Source: Rhizobiaceae bacterium
GTDB taxonomy: Bacteria; Pseudomonadota; Alphaproteobacteria; Rhizobiales; Rhizobiaceae
Direction: 5' to 3'
NCBI GenBank assembly: GCA_023953905.1
Contig: JAMLJA010000002.1
Location: 384,465 to 448,464 of the forward strand
DNA length: 64,000 nucleotides
A model generated the notes under the pieces. That model saw nothing but the letters and a program-made list of their open reading frames with translations, made no database searches and was not told where the DNA came from. How positions within the stretch are numbered: the stretch's first letter is position 1; every line of letters starts with the position of its first letter. Shown one piece after another: positions 1-7,479 of the stretch. The translations under genes were made by a program, and so were the position numbers.

Positions 1-274
1 CGCCGCGCTTGGCCATGAACTGCTCCAGCGACAACTTGAAGCTCTTCTGGTTTCGGTCGGCATGGATGGTCTTCGTCGCATAGCTTGTCTTCGCCAATGC
101 CGACAGCGCATTTCCCTTGATACCCTGAGACTTCGCCTCGGCAGCAAAAGACTGCTTCCAGGCATCGAATCCGCCTCCGCTGTTGCCGCAAGTCGCCGCT
201 TGCGCCGCGCCCGCTCCGATCGCGAATACCGCGAACAGTGCCGCCACTGCTGTCTTTTTGGTCACCCCTGCCAT
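1..274 (-). CDS. lytic murein transglycosylase, N-terminal part (cut by window edge)
   Basis: The reading frame starts at 274 and runs off the left edge, leaving 91 residues. It opens with a signal peptide (basic start, hydrophobic stretch to about residue 26, AQA-type cleavage site) and continues as CGNSGGGFDAWKQSFAAEA. This N-terminus is typical of MltB-type soluble lytic transglycosylases of Rhizobiales, which cleave the glycan strand of periplasmic peptidoglycan to a 1,6-anhydro product. A GAGGAG ribosome binding site lies 6-7 bases before the ATG. The catalytic domain is outside the window, so the family call rests on the N-terminus alone. The gene is divergent from the diguanylate cyclase at 566. 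Confidence 0.8.
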   Translation of the reverse strand, partial: MAGVTKKTAVAALFAVFAIGAGAAQAATCGNSGGGFDAWKQSFAAEAKSQGIKGNALSALAKTSYATKTIHADRNQKSFKLSLEQFMAKRG

Positions 275-565
275 GAATAGCTCCTCGTTGCCCTTGTGGT
301 GGTATTTATGCACGTTATTCCTGCCGGAAGCGCGTTAATCGCCCAGATTTCAGTCGTTGAAGAGGATGTTTGAGGCCAAAGCAAGTCACGGGCGCGTCAG
401 ACGGCACGATTCAGGCGCAATGCAGCATTGTTGCCACGTTGACTCGCACAGAGACCTTCGCCTGCATCAAGCCAGCCTTAACCTTGCTTAAATGCGCATG
501 GCTTAGCGATGGTAGATGCGCATTGAATGCGCGGCCCAACTCGCGCGAGGTCAAGCGGAAACCTT

Positions 566-2323
566 ATGTTCCGTGCACAGATCAAAGCCCACCGGTCCAG
601 ACTTTCCAGCAGTCTTCGCGCGCGCGTGCTTTTGCTGATCGTCGCCATCTTCGCGGCAATTGCAGTGCCCAGCGCGTTTGCTTTTACCTACTTCGTAGAT
701 TCTGCCGTGCTCAAGCTGGGTACTCTGTTTGCCGAAAAGCAGATCCAGTATGACCGCCTTCGCGGCTTGGAAATGCTCAACCGGGAGGTCGGCCTGGCCG
801 AAACTCTGACCCGATCGCCCTCAATGATCGCCTGGGCTGAGCATGAGTCTTCCCCAGAACAGCGCGCGCGTGGGATCGCTGAGCTCGAGCGCTATCGCCT
901 GCTGTTTCGTGACCAAAGCTATTTCTTCGTCCACGACGCCACAGGAAATTACTACTTCAACGACAGCAGTAACTCCTTCGCGGGACGCCAGTTGCGCTAT
1001 TCGGTGCGCGCCGGCAATCCGCGAGACGGGTGGTACTTCAAGACGATCGCCGGCGACCCGGGGTGCCAGTTGAACGTCGACAATGACGATAACCTGCGTG
1101 TGACGAAGGTCTGGATCAACTGCATCGTCGAACATGGTGGCAAGCGGCTGGGCGTACTTGGCACCGGCATCGATCTTTCGACCTTCATCAACCAGGTCGT
1201 CAACAGCGGCCAGGATGGCATTCAAAGCCTGTTTGTCGACGGCGATGGTGCCGTTCAGGCCAGCGCCGACCGCAATGAAATCGATTTCCACAGCCTCACC
1301 AAGACTGCAGGCGAACGCAAGACGATCTATCAGATGCTGGACGACGCCGACGAGCGGCTGCGCCTCGAAAAGATGATGGCGGCGGCGGCATCTGGCGGTC
1401 AGGAAGTCTCTCCGGAGTTCATGCATCTAGAAGGCCGTCGCGTCCTGATCGGCATCGGCTACCTGAACGGTCTCGACTGGTACAATGTGACGATACTCGA
1501 CTCCGGAAAGGTCATTGATCGCGGTCTGTTTTGGCCGTTGGCCGCTCTTCTTGCCGTCGTGATGGCGGCCGCCGCGGGGCTCGTGACCTGGCTCTTCAAA
1601 CGCAGCGTTCTGGATCGGCTGGCGCGCATGGAACAATCGGTGAATCGGATAGAAGCAGGCGACTATGGCGATAGCGTCGATCAATCGCCTGACGAGATCG
1701 GCCGCCTGTCGCAGTCGCTGCATGCGATGGCGGAATTTGTACGCGACAACACGAAAATGCTGGAACTGGCGGTGCGGGAAAGGACCCAACAGCTGGAGCT
1801 CATCGCCTATGTCGATCATTTGACGGGCATCGCCAACCGTCGCGGCTTCACCCAGAGCTTTCATCGGAAGCACGATGTTTCGAAGCCACCCCTTGGCCTT
1901 CTTCTGCTGGATATCGATGGCTTCAAAACCGTCAATGACCGCTTCGGCCACACAGCAGGTGACGAGATCGTCATTCAAATGGCGAACCGCCTGACCGAAA
2001 CGGTAGGCACAAAAGGCGTTTGTGCCCGTTGGGGAGGCGACGAATTCGCAATCCTGATTATCGATTGCAACGAGCAGACCCTTCAGAAAGTCGCATTTTC
2101 GATCGTCAACGTCATCCGCGCACGGCCTTTCAACCTTCCCGATAACGAACACCTCGCCGTTACCGCCAGCGTCGGGGCCAGCCTTGTCACTCGCGACGAT
2201 ACGCTGGACAGCGCCGCCGGCCACGCCGATCTGGCTCTCTACGCGGCCAAGAATGCGGGCCGGAACCGCGTCGTGATGTTCAGCGTACTGGCAGGTGCTT
2301 CAGCAGACGCCAAAGTCGCCTGA
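566..2323 (+). CDS. membrane-anchored diguanylate cyclase (Cache-HAMP-GGDEF)
   Basis: 585 residues. A transmembrane helix near residues 20-42 is followed by a periplasmic Cache-type sensor domain of about 280 residues (YFFVHDATGNYYF, GTGIDLSTF), a second helix around 320-345, a HAMP linker, and a GGDEF domain. The active-site GGDEF is intact at residues 490-494 (RWGGDEF), so the protein should make cyclic di-GMP from two GTP. The RxxD inhibitory site normally just upstream is absent, so feedback inhibition by product is not expected. ATG 566 was preferred to ATG 527 because the first helix then starts about 20 residues in; the ribosome binding site is weak. The ligand is unknown and no EAL domain is present. 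Confidence 0.9.
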   Translation: MFRAQIKAHRSRLSSSLRARVLLLIVAIFAAIAVPSAFAFTYFVDSAVLKLGTLFAEKQIQYDRLRGLEMLNREVGLAETLTRSPSMIAWAEHESSPEQRARGIAELERYRLLFRDQSYFFVHDATGNYYFNDSSNSFAGRQLRYSVRAGNPRDGWYFKTIAGDPGCQLNVDNDDNLRVTKVWINCIVEHGGKRLGVLGTGIDLSTFINQVVNSGQDGIQSLFVDGDGAVQASADRNEIDFHSLTKTAGERKTIYQMLDDADERLRLEKMMAAAASGGQEVSPEFMHLEGRRVLIGIGYLNGLDWYNVTILDSGKVIDRGLFWPLAALLAVVMAAAAGLVTWLFKRSVLDRLARMEQSVNRIEAGDYGDSVDQSPDEIGRLSQSLHAMAEFVRDNTKMLELAVRERTQQLELIAYVDHLTGIANRRGFTQSFHRKHDVSKPPLGLLLLDIDGFKTVNDRFGHTAGDEIVIQMANRLTETVGTKGVCARWGGDEFAILIIDCNEQTLQKVAFSIVNVIRARPFNLPDNEHLAVTASVGASLVTRDDTLDSAAGHADLALYAAKNAGRNRVVMFSVLAGASADAKVA

Positions 2324-2400
2324 CCCTTCACGCCACTGCCTTTGCCCTCCAAAGCTTGACTTTGCTGGCGCTTTGCGGTTGAAGGCAGCCTAATTCAGCG

Positions 2401-2588
2401 ACGAGTTCAACTCCGAGCAGCCGACCGGGACGCCCACGCCTTTTCAGGCAGGTGCTGTAAACAGATCCCGGAGGCCAACACCCGGCAGCGCGATGCGCCC
2501 CCGGGTGCTTTTTGGCTTTGGCGCTTGGTTGGTCGCCGCTGAAGGACTACTTCTGGGGTCATACCGACCCGGAAGCGAAGGAAAGCGG
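2401..2588 (+). ncRNA. structured leader / possible ffh-motif RNA upstream of ffh
   Basis: Between the diguanylate cyclase and ffh is a non-coding stretch with nested pairing: CCGGGA near 2430 can pair with TCCCGG near 2466-2471, enclosing a smaller GCC/GGC hairpin, and a perfect hairpin plus T-run follows at 2479-2513. A conserved alphaproteobacterial RNA motif upstream of ffh has been described, and the location fits. I could not run a covariance model, so identity is inference. It lacks the conserved GGAAGCAGCC core of 4.5S RNA, so it is not the SRP RNA. Confidence 0.35.
2479..2513 (+). terminator. intrinsic terminator or attenuator ahead of ffh
   Basis: CACCCGG (2479-2485) pairs perfectly with CCGGGTG (2501-2507) and CTTTTT follows directly. 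It lies 156 bases after the diguanylate cyclase stop and 75 bases before the ffh start, so it may end the upstream transcript or attenuate ffh. Confidence 0.6.
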
Positions 2589-4178
2589 ATGTTCGAGAGC
2601 TTACAAGAGCGCCTTGGCTCAATTCTGAATGGCCTGACCGGCCGCGGTGCGCTGTCCGAGGCTGATGTTTCGGCAGCCCTGCGCGAAGTACGTCGCGCGC
2701 TGCTGGAAGCCGACGTGGCGCTTGAAGTCGTGCGTTCCTTTACCGATCGGGTCCGCACCAAGGCGGTCGGCGCCGAGGTTCTCAAGTCGATTAAGCCCGG
2801 CCAGATGGTCGTCAAGATCGTCCACGACGAACTCGTGGAGATGCTGGGCTCCGAAGGCCAGACGATCGATCTCAATGCGCCCGCACCCGTCGTCGTCATG
2901 ATGGTCGGTCTGCAGGGCTCGGGCAAGACCACGACTTCGGCGAAGATCGCCAAGCGACTGACCGAACGCCAGGGCAAGAAGGTCCTTATGGCCTCGCTGG
3001 ACACCCGGCGCCCTGCCGCGCAGGAGCAGTTGCGCCAGCTTGGCGAGCAAACCAGCGTGGCAACCTTGCCGATCGTGGCCGGACAATCGCCAGTTGAGAT
3101 CGCCCGCCGCGCGGTCCAGGCAGCCAGACTCGGCGGCCATGACGTGATCATCCTCGACACGGCGGGTCGTACCCACATCGACGAGCCTCTGATGGCCGAG
3201 ATGGCCGAGATCAAGCGCGTCTCCAACCCGCACGAAATTCTGCTGGTTGCCGATTCGCTGACCGGTCAGGACGCCGTCAACCTCGCCAAGAGCTTTGATG
3301 AGCGCGTTGGTATCACGGGCCTGATTCTCACGCGCATGGACGGTGATGGACGCGGTGGCGCGGCCCTCTCGATGCGTGCGGTCACCGGAAAGCCGGTGAA
3401 GCTGCTTGGCACCGGCGAGAAGATGGACGGACTGGAAGAATTCCATCCGAAGCGGATCGCCGACCGCATCCTTGGCATGGGCGATATTGTCTCGCTGGTC
3501 GAAAAGGCAGCCGAGAACATCGACGCGGAAAAAGCCGCGGCGATGGCCAAGAAAATGCAGTCCGGCAAGTTCGACCTGAACGACCTTGCCGATCAGCTTG
3601 GCCAGATGAGCAAGATGGGTGGCATGGGCGGCATCATGGGCATGATGCCGGGCATGGGCAAGATGAAGGACCAGATGGCCGCGGCAGGCCTGGACGACAA
3701 GATGTTCGCCCGTCAGATCGCCATCATCCAGTCCATGACCAAGGCCGAACGCGCCAATCCAGACATTCTCAAGCACAGCCGCAAGAAGCGCATCGCGGCG
3801 GGCTCCGGTACGGATGCGGCCGAAATCAACAAGCTTCTGAAAATGCACCGTCAGATGGCCGACATGATGAAGGCGATGGGCGGCAAGGGCAAAGGCGGGG
3901 GGATGATGCGCGGTCTTATGGGCGGCATGGCGCAGAAAATGGGGCTTGGCGGCATGATGCCGGGCGGCGGAATGCCGGATCTGTCCAAGATGGATCCCAA
4001 GCAGCTAGAGGCTCTTCAGAAGCAGGCGCAAGCCGCCGGCCTTGGCAAGGGAATGCCCGGAGGACTTCCCGGTCTTCCAGGCGGCGGAGGAGGTTTCCCA
4101 GGGTTGCCGGGCGGAATGAAGCTTCCCGGACTTGGCGGCCCTGCGGGCGGGCTGCCCGGTCTCGGCAAGAAGAAGTAG
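2589..4178 (+). CDS. ffh: signal recognition particle protein Ffh
   Basis: 529 residues. Ffh is the SRP54-type GTPase that binds 4.5S RNA and signal sequences and docks with FtsY at the inner membrane. The N domain (1-90) is followed by the G domain with P-loop GLQGSGKTT (107-115), DTAGR (190-194) and TRMDGDGRGG (248-257). A methionine-rich M domain follows, then a C-terminal tail of about 75 residues dominated by Gly, Met and Pro that is longer than in E. coli. ATG 2589 gives the family N-terminus MFESLQERLG and has GAAGGAAAG upstream; the frame is open to 2493 but that extension is not Ffh-like. A chorismate mutase gene follows 10 bases after the stop. Confidence 0.98.
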   Translation: MFESLQERLGSILNGLTGRGALSEADVSAALREVRRALLEADVALEVVRSFTDRVRTKAVGAEVLKSIKPGQMVVKIVHDELVEMLGSEGQTIDLNAPAPVVVMMVGLQGSGKTTTSAKIAKRLTERQGKKVLMASLDTRRPAAQEQLRQLGEQTSVATLPIVAGQSPVEIARRAVQAARLGGHDVIILDTAGRTHIDEPLMAEMAEIKRVSNPHEILLVADSLTGQDAVNLAKSFDERVGITGLILTRMDGDGRGGAALSMRAVTGKPVKLLGTGEKMDGLEEFHPKRIADRILGMGDIVSLVEKAAENIDAEKAAAMAKKMQSGKFDLNDLADQLGQMSKMGGMGGIMGMMPGMGKMKDQMAAAGLDDKMFARQIAIIQSMTKAERANPDILKHSRKKRIAAGSGTDAAEINKLLKMHRQMADMMKAMGGKGKGGGMMRGLMGGMAQKMGLGGMMPGGGMPDLSKMDPKQLEALQKQAQAAGLGKGMPGGLPGLPGGGGGFPGLPGGMKLPGLGGPAGGLPGLGKKK

Positions 4179-4188
4179 GAGGAAAAGA

Positions 4189-4524
4189 ATGAGCGGCGAT
4201 CCTCGCGCGAAGCTGGCAGAATACCGCGCCTCCATCGACAACATCGATGCAGCCCTTATCCATATGCTGGCCGAGCGTTTCCGCTGCACCCAGGCCGTCG
4301 GTGTTCTGAAAGCCACCCATGGGCTGCCCCCCGCCGATCCGTCACGCGAGCAGCAGCAGATATCCCGGCTGCGTCAACTGGCCGAGGACGCGCATCTCGA
4401 TCCCGATTTTGCGGAGAAGTTCCTGAATTTCGTCATCAAGGAAGTGATCCGCCACCACGAACAGATCGCCGCCACGAACGGCGCGACTGCACCCGGCGCT
4501 GAGGGCGCCGCCACAACCGGCTGA
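4189..4524 (+). CDS. chorismate mutase, AroQ type
   Basis: 111 residues, within the normal size of a stand-alone all-helical AroQ chorismate mutase. It converts chorismate to prephenate for phenylalanine and tyrosine synthesis. The family core is visible: [20 protein letters not shown], then [21 protein letters not shown], then the third helix with [14 protein letters not shown] perfect AGGAGG at 4178-4183 lies 5 bases before the ATG and overlaps the end of ffh, so it is probably co-transcribed and translationally linked to ffh. The tail is a short Ala/Gly-rich stretch. rpsP follows after 37 bases. Confidence 0.93.
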   Translation: MSGDPRAKLAEYRASIDNIDAALIHMLAERFRCTQAVGVLKATHGLPPADPSREQQQISRLRQLAEDAHLDPDFAEKFLNFVIKEVIRHHEQIAATNGATAPGAEGAATTG

Positions 4525-4561
4525 CCTCAGCCATCGTACAAGCTCTAGGAGAACTGAAGAA

Positions 4562-4957
4562 ATGTCCCTGAAGATCCGTCTGGCCCGCGCTGGCTCCAAG
4601 AAGCGCCCCTACTACCATATCGTCATTGCAGACGTGCGCAGCCCGCGCGACGGCCGCTTCATCGAGACGATTGGCGCCTGGAACCCGATGCTGCCCAAGG
4701 ATGGCGAGCGCGTGAAGCTTGACGCCGACCGCGCCAAGCACTGGCTGTCGCATGGTGCGACCCCGACCGATCGTGTTCTGCGCTTCCTCGACGAGGCCGG
4801 CATCTCCAACCGTCCCGCACGCAGCAACCCAAAGAAGGCCGAGCCCGGCAAGAAGGCTCAGGAGCGCATCGCTCTGCAGAAGCAGGCCGAAGAAGCAGCT
4901 GCGGCCGCAGCGGCAGCCGCTGCAGCAGCTCCTGCCGAAGAAGCAGCCGCGAGCTAA
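4562..4957 (+). CDS. rpsP: 30S ribosomal protein S16
   Basis: 131 residues. The S16 core occupies about the first 80 residues ([20 protein letters not shown], then [12 protein letters not shown]), and a charged, Ala-rich extension follows, common in alphaproteobacterial S16. S16 is an early assembly protein of the 30S subunit. AGGAG lies upstream of the ATG and a strong terminator ends the transcript at 4983-5010. In most bacteria rimM, trmD and rplS follow rpsP directly; here they are about 28 kb away. Confidence 0.98.
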   Translation: MSLKIRLARAGSKKRPYYHIVIADVRSPRDGRFIETIGAWNPMLPKDGERVKLDADRAKHWLSHGATPTDRVLRFLDEAGISNRPARSNPKKAEPGKKAQERIALQKQAEEAAAAAAAAAAAAPAEEAAAS

Positions 4958-4982
4958 GCCCCGACGTCAGGCATTTAACGAA

Positions 4983-5010
4983 AACGGCGGCCCTCGAGCC
5001 CGCCGTTTTT
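4983..5010 (+). terminator. Rho-independent terminator after rpsP
   Basis: AACGGCGG (4983-4990) pairs perfectly with CCGCCGTT (5000-5007) around a 9-base loop, and the T-run continues to 5010. It ends the ffh-chorismate mutase-rpsP transcript before the convergent phhB gene. Confidence 0.92.
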
Positions 5011-5034
5011 GCATTCATGAATGTAAGAGTCGCG

Positions 5035-5331
5035 TCAGCCGCCCGCGATAGCGTTCATCTTCTTTGCCAGCTTGAAATCAAGATCTGTAATCCCATCCAC
5101 ATCATGGGTGTTCAGTGTGACGTCGACGGTCTTGTAGACATTCGACCAGTCAGGATGATGATCCAACTTCTCGGCGGCAAGAGCCGCACGGCTCATGAAG
5201 CCGAATGCCTCGGAAAAATTCTTGAAAGTGAAGACACGGCGGATCGATTTGCCGTCGCTTGAGACGCTCCAGCCCTCCAATTCCGAGAGCGCCGTCGCAA
5301 CGGCTTCAGCCGAGAGTTTTTCGCGTGCCAT
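5035..5331 (-). CDS. phhB: pterin-4a-carbinolamine dehydratase
   Basis: 98 residues, the usual length. The family signature is complete: [16 protein letters not shown] followed by [10 protein letters not shown], including the catalytic histidines. The enzyme dehydrates 4a-hydroxytetrahydrobiopterin to regenerate the pterin cofactor of aromatic amino acid hydroxylases; in bacteria without such a hydroxylase its role is less clear, and none is seen here. ATG 5331 gives the normal N-terminus. The upstream gene thpR stops two bases before this start, so the two are almost certainly one operon. Confidence 0.93.
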   Translation of the reverse strand: MAREKLSAEAVATALSELEGWSVSSDGKSIRRVFTFKNFSEAFGFMSRAALAAEKLDHHPDWSNVYKTVDVTLNTHDVDGITDLDFKLAKKMNAIAGG

Positions 5332-5333
5332 GG

Positions 5334-5930
5334 TCAGCGCATATAGCGGAAAGCATCGACGAGACCAGATGAAGCACCCGCGCCGCGCGCGTCCGACCCC
5401 ATCAGCGGCCACACTTCCTCGATCACGTAGGGGCCGCCACCAACCGACTCGCGGGACGACATCAACACAAAACGCCCGGCGCGGAACGGCATCGCCGCAA
5501 AATTCCCCCGCGACGAAAGGTAATGGGCGACATCGTCGGCGCTGGAGTTTCTAAGGCGTGCCAGCGTCACATGCGGCGTGAACTTGCGCGGATCGGCCGG
5601 CAATCCAAGCCGCTGGCAGATGCGCTCGATTTCCGCCTGCAATGCGTTGAGATCGGGCGACGGCATAGCACCCGCCCATAGGGAATGCGGCTTCTTGCCG
5701 CCAAATGCGCCAACGCCCGAAAGGCTGAGCGAGAAGGATGGCCGGCGCACTCGGTCGAGCGCGTTGGCGATCTCATCGGCGACATGGCCTTCAACGTCTC
5801 CGATGAAGCGCAAGGTCATGTGATAATTCTCGACGTCGATCCAGCGCGCGCCAGGCAGGCCGCCCCGAAGGAGCGAGAGAGAAAGTGCAGCGTCACGCGG
5901 AATTTCGAGGGCGGTAAAAAGACGTGGCAT
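5334..5930 (-). CDS. thpR: RNA 2',3'-cyclic phosphodiesterase (LigT/2H family)
   Basis: 198 residues. Two HxTL motifs define the 2H phosphoesterase fold: YHMTLRF near residue 41 and TPHVTLAR near residue 123. The enzyme opens 2',3'-cyclic phosphate ends of RNA. ATG 5930 was chosen because AGGAAAGGAG lies at the right distance and the protein then begins [11 protein letters not shown], as the family does. The gene is immediately upstream of phhB (2-base gap) in the same direction. The C-terminal 20 residues are variable. Confidence 0.92.
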   Translation of the reverse strand: MPRLFTALEIPRDAALSLSLLRGGLPGARWIDVENYHMTLRFIGDVEGHVADEIANALDRVRRPSFSLSLSGVGAFGGKKPHSLWAGAMPSPDLNALQAEIERICQRLGLPADPRKFTPHVTLARLRNSSADDVAHYLSSRGNFAAMPFRAGRFVLMSSRESVGGGPYVIEEVWPLMGSDARGAGASSGLVDAFRYMR

Positions 5931-6058
5931 GGCCAGGCTCCTTTCCTCGAATCGAACTCGCATCTCTAGCGAATCATCGAAAGGGCGCGTCGGCAAGCTG
6001 TTTGTTGATCACTATCCCCAAACAACGGTTTCCGTTGCGGCAGGTAAAACGACCGAGC

Positions 6059-6703
6059 TCAGCCATTGCCTGATGACGCGTCAATCACTTTTTCGACAGT
6101 TGGCAGCATGCGCTCCACCATTATGTCGATGCCTTCAGCGGTGGGATGCATCCCGTCGGACTGCACCAATGAGCGCTCGCCCGCGACGCCATCGAGAAAG
6201 AACGGATAGAGCGGAACATCGTACTTCTGAGCCAGCCGATCATAGAGCCCATTGAACGCCTGTGCGTAATCAGGACCGAGATTGGGCGCCGCAAGCATGC
6301 CCGCAAGGAGCACCCCAATATTCCGATCCCTCAGCCGCGCGAGCATGGAATCGAGGTTCTTTTCCGTCAGATCCGGGGCAATTCCGCGCAACATGTCGTT
6401 TGCCCCCAGCTCAAGGATGACAAGATCCGTCCCGTCCGGCACGGACCAGTCGAGGCGCGCGAGCCCCCCGCTCGTCGTGTCTCCGGATACACCCGCGCCA
6501 ATGACCTCGACATCGAGACCCTTGGCGGTCAGCGCCGCCTGAAGCTTCTCGGGAAAGCTCTCGCCCGGCCCGAGTTGATAGCCCGCCATCAGGCTGTCGC
6601 CGAAGCCCACGATGCGATAGGGCTCGGCAAAAGCCTGCGCACCCGTGCCGATCACGACCGTTGCGAGAAACGCGAAGACGGCGAATAAACGTTTGAAAGG
6701 CAT
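6059..6703 (-). CDS. tesA: periplasmic SGNH/GDSL esterase, TesA-like arylesterase
   Basis: 214 residues. A signal peptide (to about residue 26, QAFA) is followed by an SGNH hydrolase domain. Block I is FGDSLMAGY (nucleophile Ser), block III is LGANDML, and block V is SDGMHPTAEG (Asp and His of the catalytic triad). Such enzymes hydrolyse acyl-CoA thioesters and aryl esters in vitro. It is divergent from an ABC ATPase and FtsX-type permease, the same arrangement as tesA with ybbA-ybbP in E. coli, so a shared role is likely, although the substrate is unknown. Confidence 0.92.
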   Translation of the reverse strand: MPFKRLFAVFAFLATVVIGTGAQAFAEPYRIVGFGDSLMAGYQLGPGESFPEKLQAALTAKGLDVEVIGAGVSGDTTSGGLARLDWSVPDGTDLVILELGANDMLRGIAPDLTEKNLDSMLARLRDRNIGVLLAGMLAAPNLGPDYAQAFNGLYDRLAQKYDVPLYPFFLDGVAGERSLVQSDGMHPTAEGIDIMVERMLPTVEKVIDASSGNG

Positions 6704-6766
6704 CTCTCGTAACCCATATCAGGCGGGACACACCGCCCGCTCATCTCAATATAGGAACTCTCCTCT

Positions 6767-7468
6767 GTGACAGTAGCCGCCATCGAACTGCGCGACGTAT
6801 CTCTCACATTGGGCGAAGGCGCGTCGTCCGTGCACGTCCTCAAGGAGATTTCACTCGATCTTGCTGCCGGCGAGGTTACCGGCATTGTCGGCCCCTCCGG
6901 TTCGGGCAAGTCGACACTTCTGATGGTGCTTGCGGGTCTTGAGAAAGTCGATTCCGGCACAGTGACGATTGCCGGAGAACGCCTCAATGGTAAGACCGAG
7001 GACCAGATCGCGGCTTTTCGCGGCCGTACCATCGGGATCGTGTTTCAGTCGTTTCACCTGATCCCGAACATGACCGCACTGGAAAACGTCGCGGTGCCAC
7101 TGGAACTGGCGGGAAGGCAGGACGCGTTCGAGGTCGCTGAGCGTGAACTCGCTGCCGTTGGCCTCTCACAACGCCTGACCCACTATCCGGGCGAACTTTC
7201 CGGCGGGGAACAGCAGCGCGTCGCGATTGCTCGCGCGCTGGCGCCCGAACCGCACATCCTCATCGCCGACGAACCGACAGGAAATCTCGATCAGGTTACA
7301 GGCCTGCAAATCGCCGACCTGCTCTTTGCCAAGGCGGCAGAGCGCGGCATGACACTCGTACTCGTAACGCATGATCAGGCGCTGGCCGCCCGCTGCGGAC
7401 GCCAGGTCGCCATGCGCTCGGGCAGGATCGAAGCCGGTGAGCCGCGCCCCGCTCTGATGTCTGCCTGA
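6767..7468 (+). CDS. ybbA: ABC transporter ATP-binding protein, LolD/YbbA type
   Basis: 233 residues starting at GTG 6767 with AGGA upstream. Walker A is GPSGSGKST, the Q-loop is VFQSFHLIP, the signature is LSGGEQQRVAIARAL, and Walker B is ILIADEPTGNLD with the switch histidine in VTHD. This is the LolD/MacB/YbbA class that works with FtsX-type permeases rather than transporting small solutes in bulk. The permease gene follows after 11 bases. The pair is divergent from the tesA homologue. Confidence 0.93.
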   Translation: MTVAAIELRDVSLTLGEGASSVHVLKEISLDLAAGEVTGIVGPSGSGKSTLLMVLAGLEKVDSGTVTIAGERLNGKTEDQIAAFRGRTIGIVFQSFHLIPNMTALENVAVPLELAGRQDAFEVAERELAAVGLSQRLTHYPGELSGGEQQRVAIARALAPEPHILIADEPTGNLDQVTGLQIADLLFAKAAERGMTLVLVTHDQALAARCGRQVAMRSGRIEAGEPRPALMSA

Positions 7469-7479
7469 GGCGGGGACAG

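Noticed and set aside
478..491. TTAA-N6-TTAA upstream of the diguanylate cyclase, similar to a CtrA box
   Set aside because: The CtrA consensus has a 7-base spacer; here it is 6, and the site has no further match.
2340..2513. 4.5S SRP RNA gene near ffh
   Set aside because: The conserved GGAAGCAGCC tetraloop region and its partner strand are missing on both strands.
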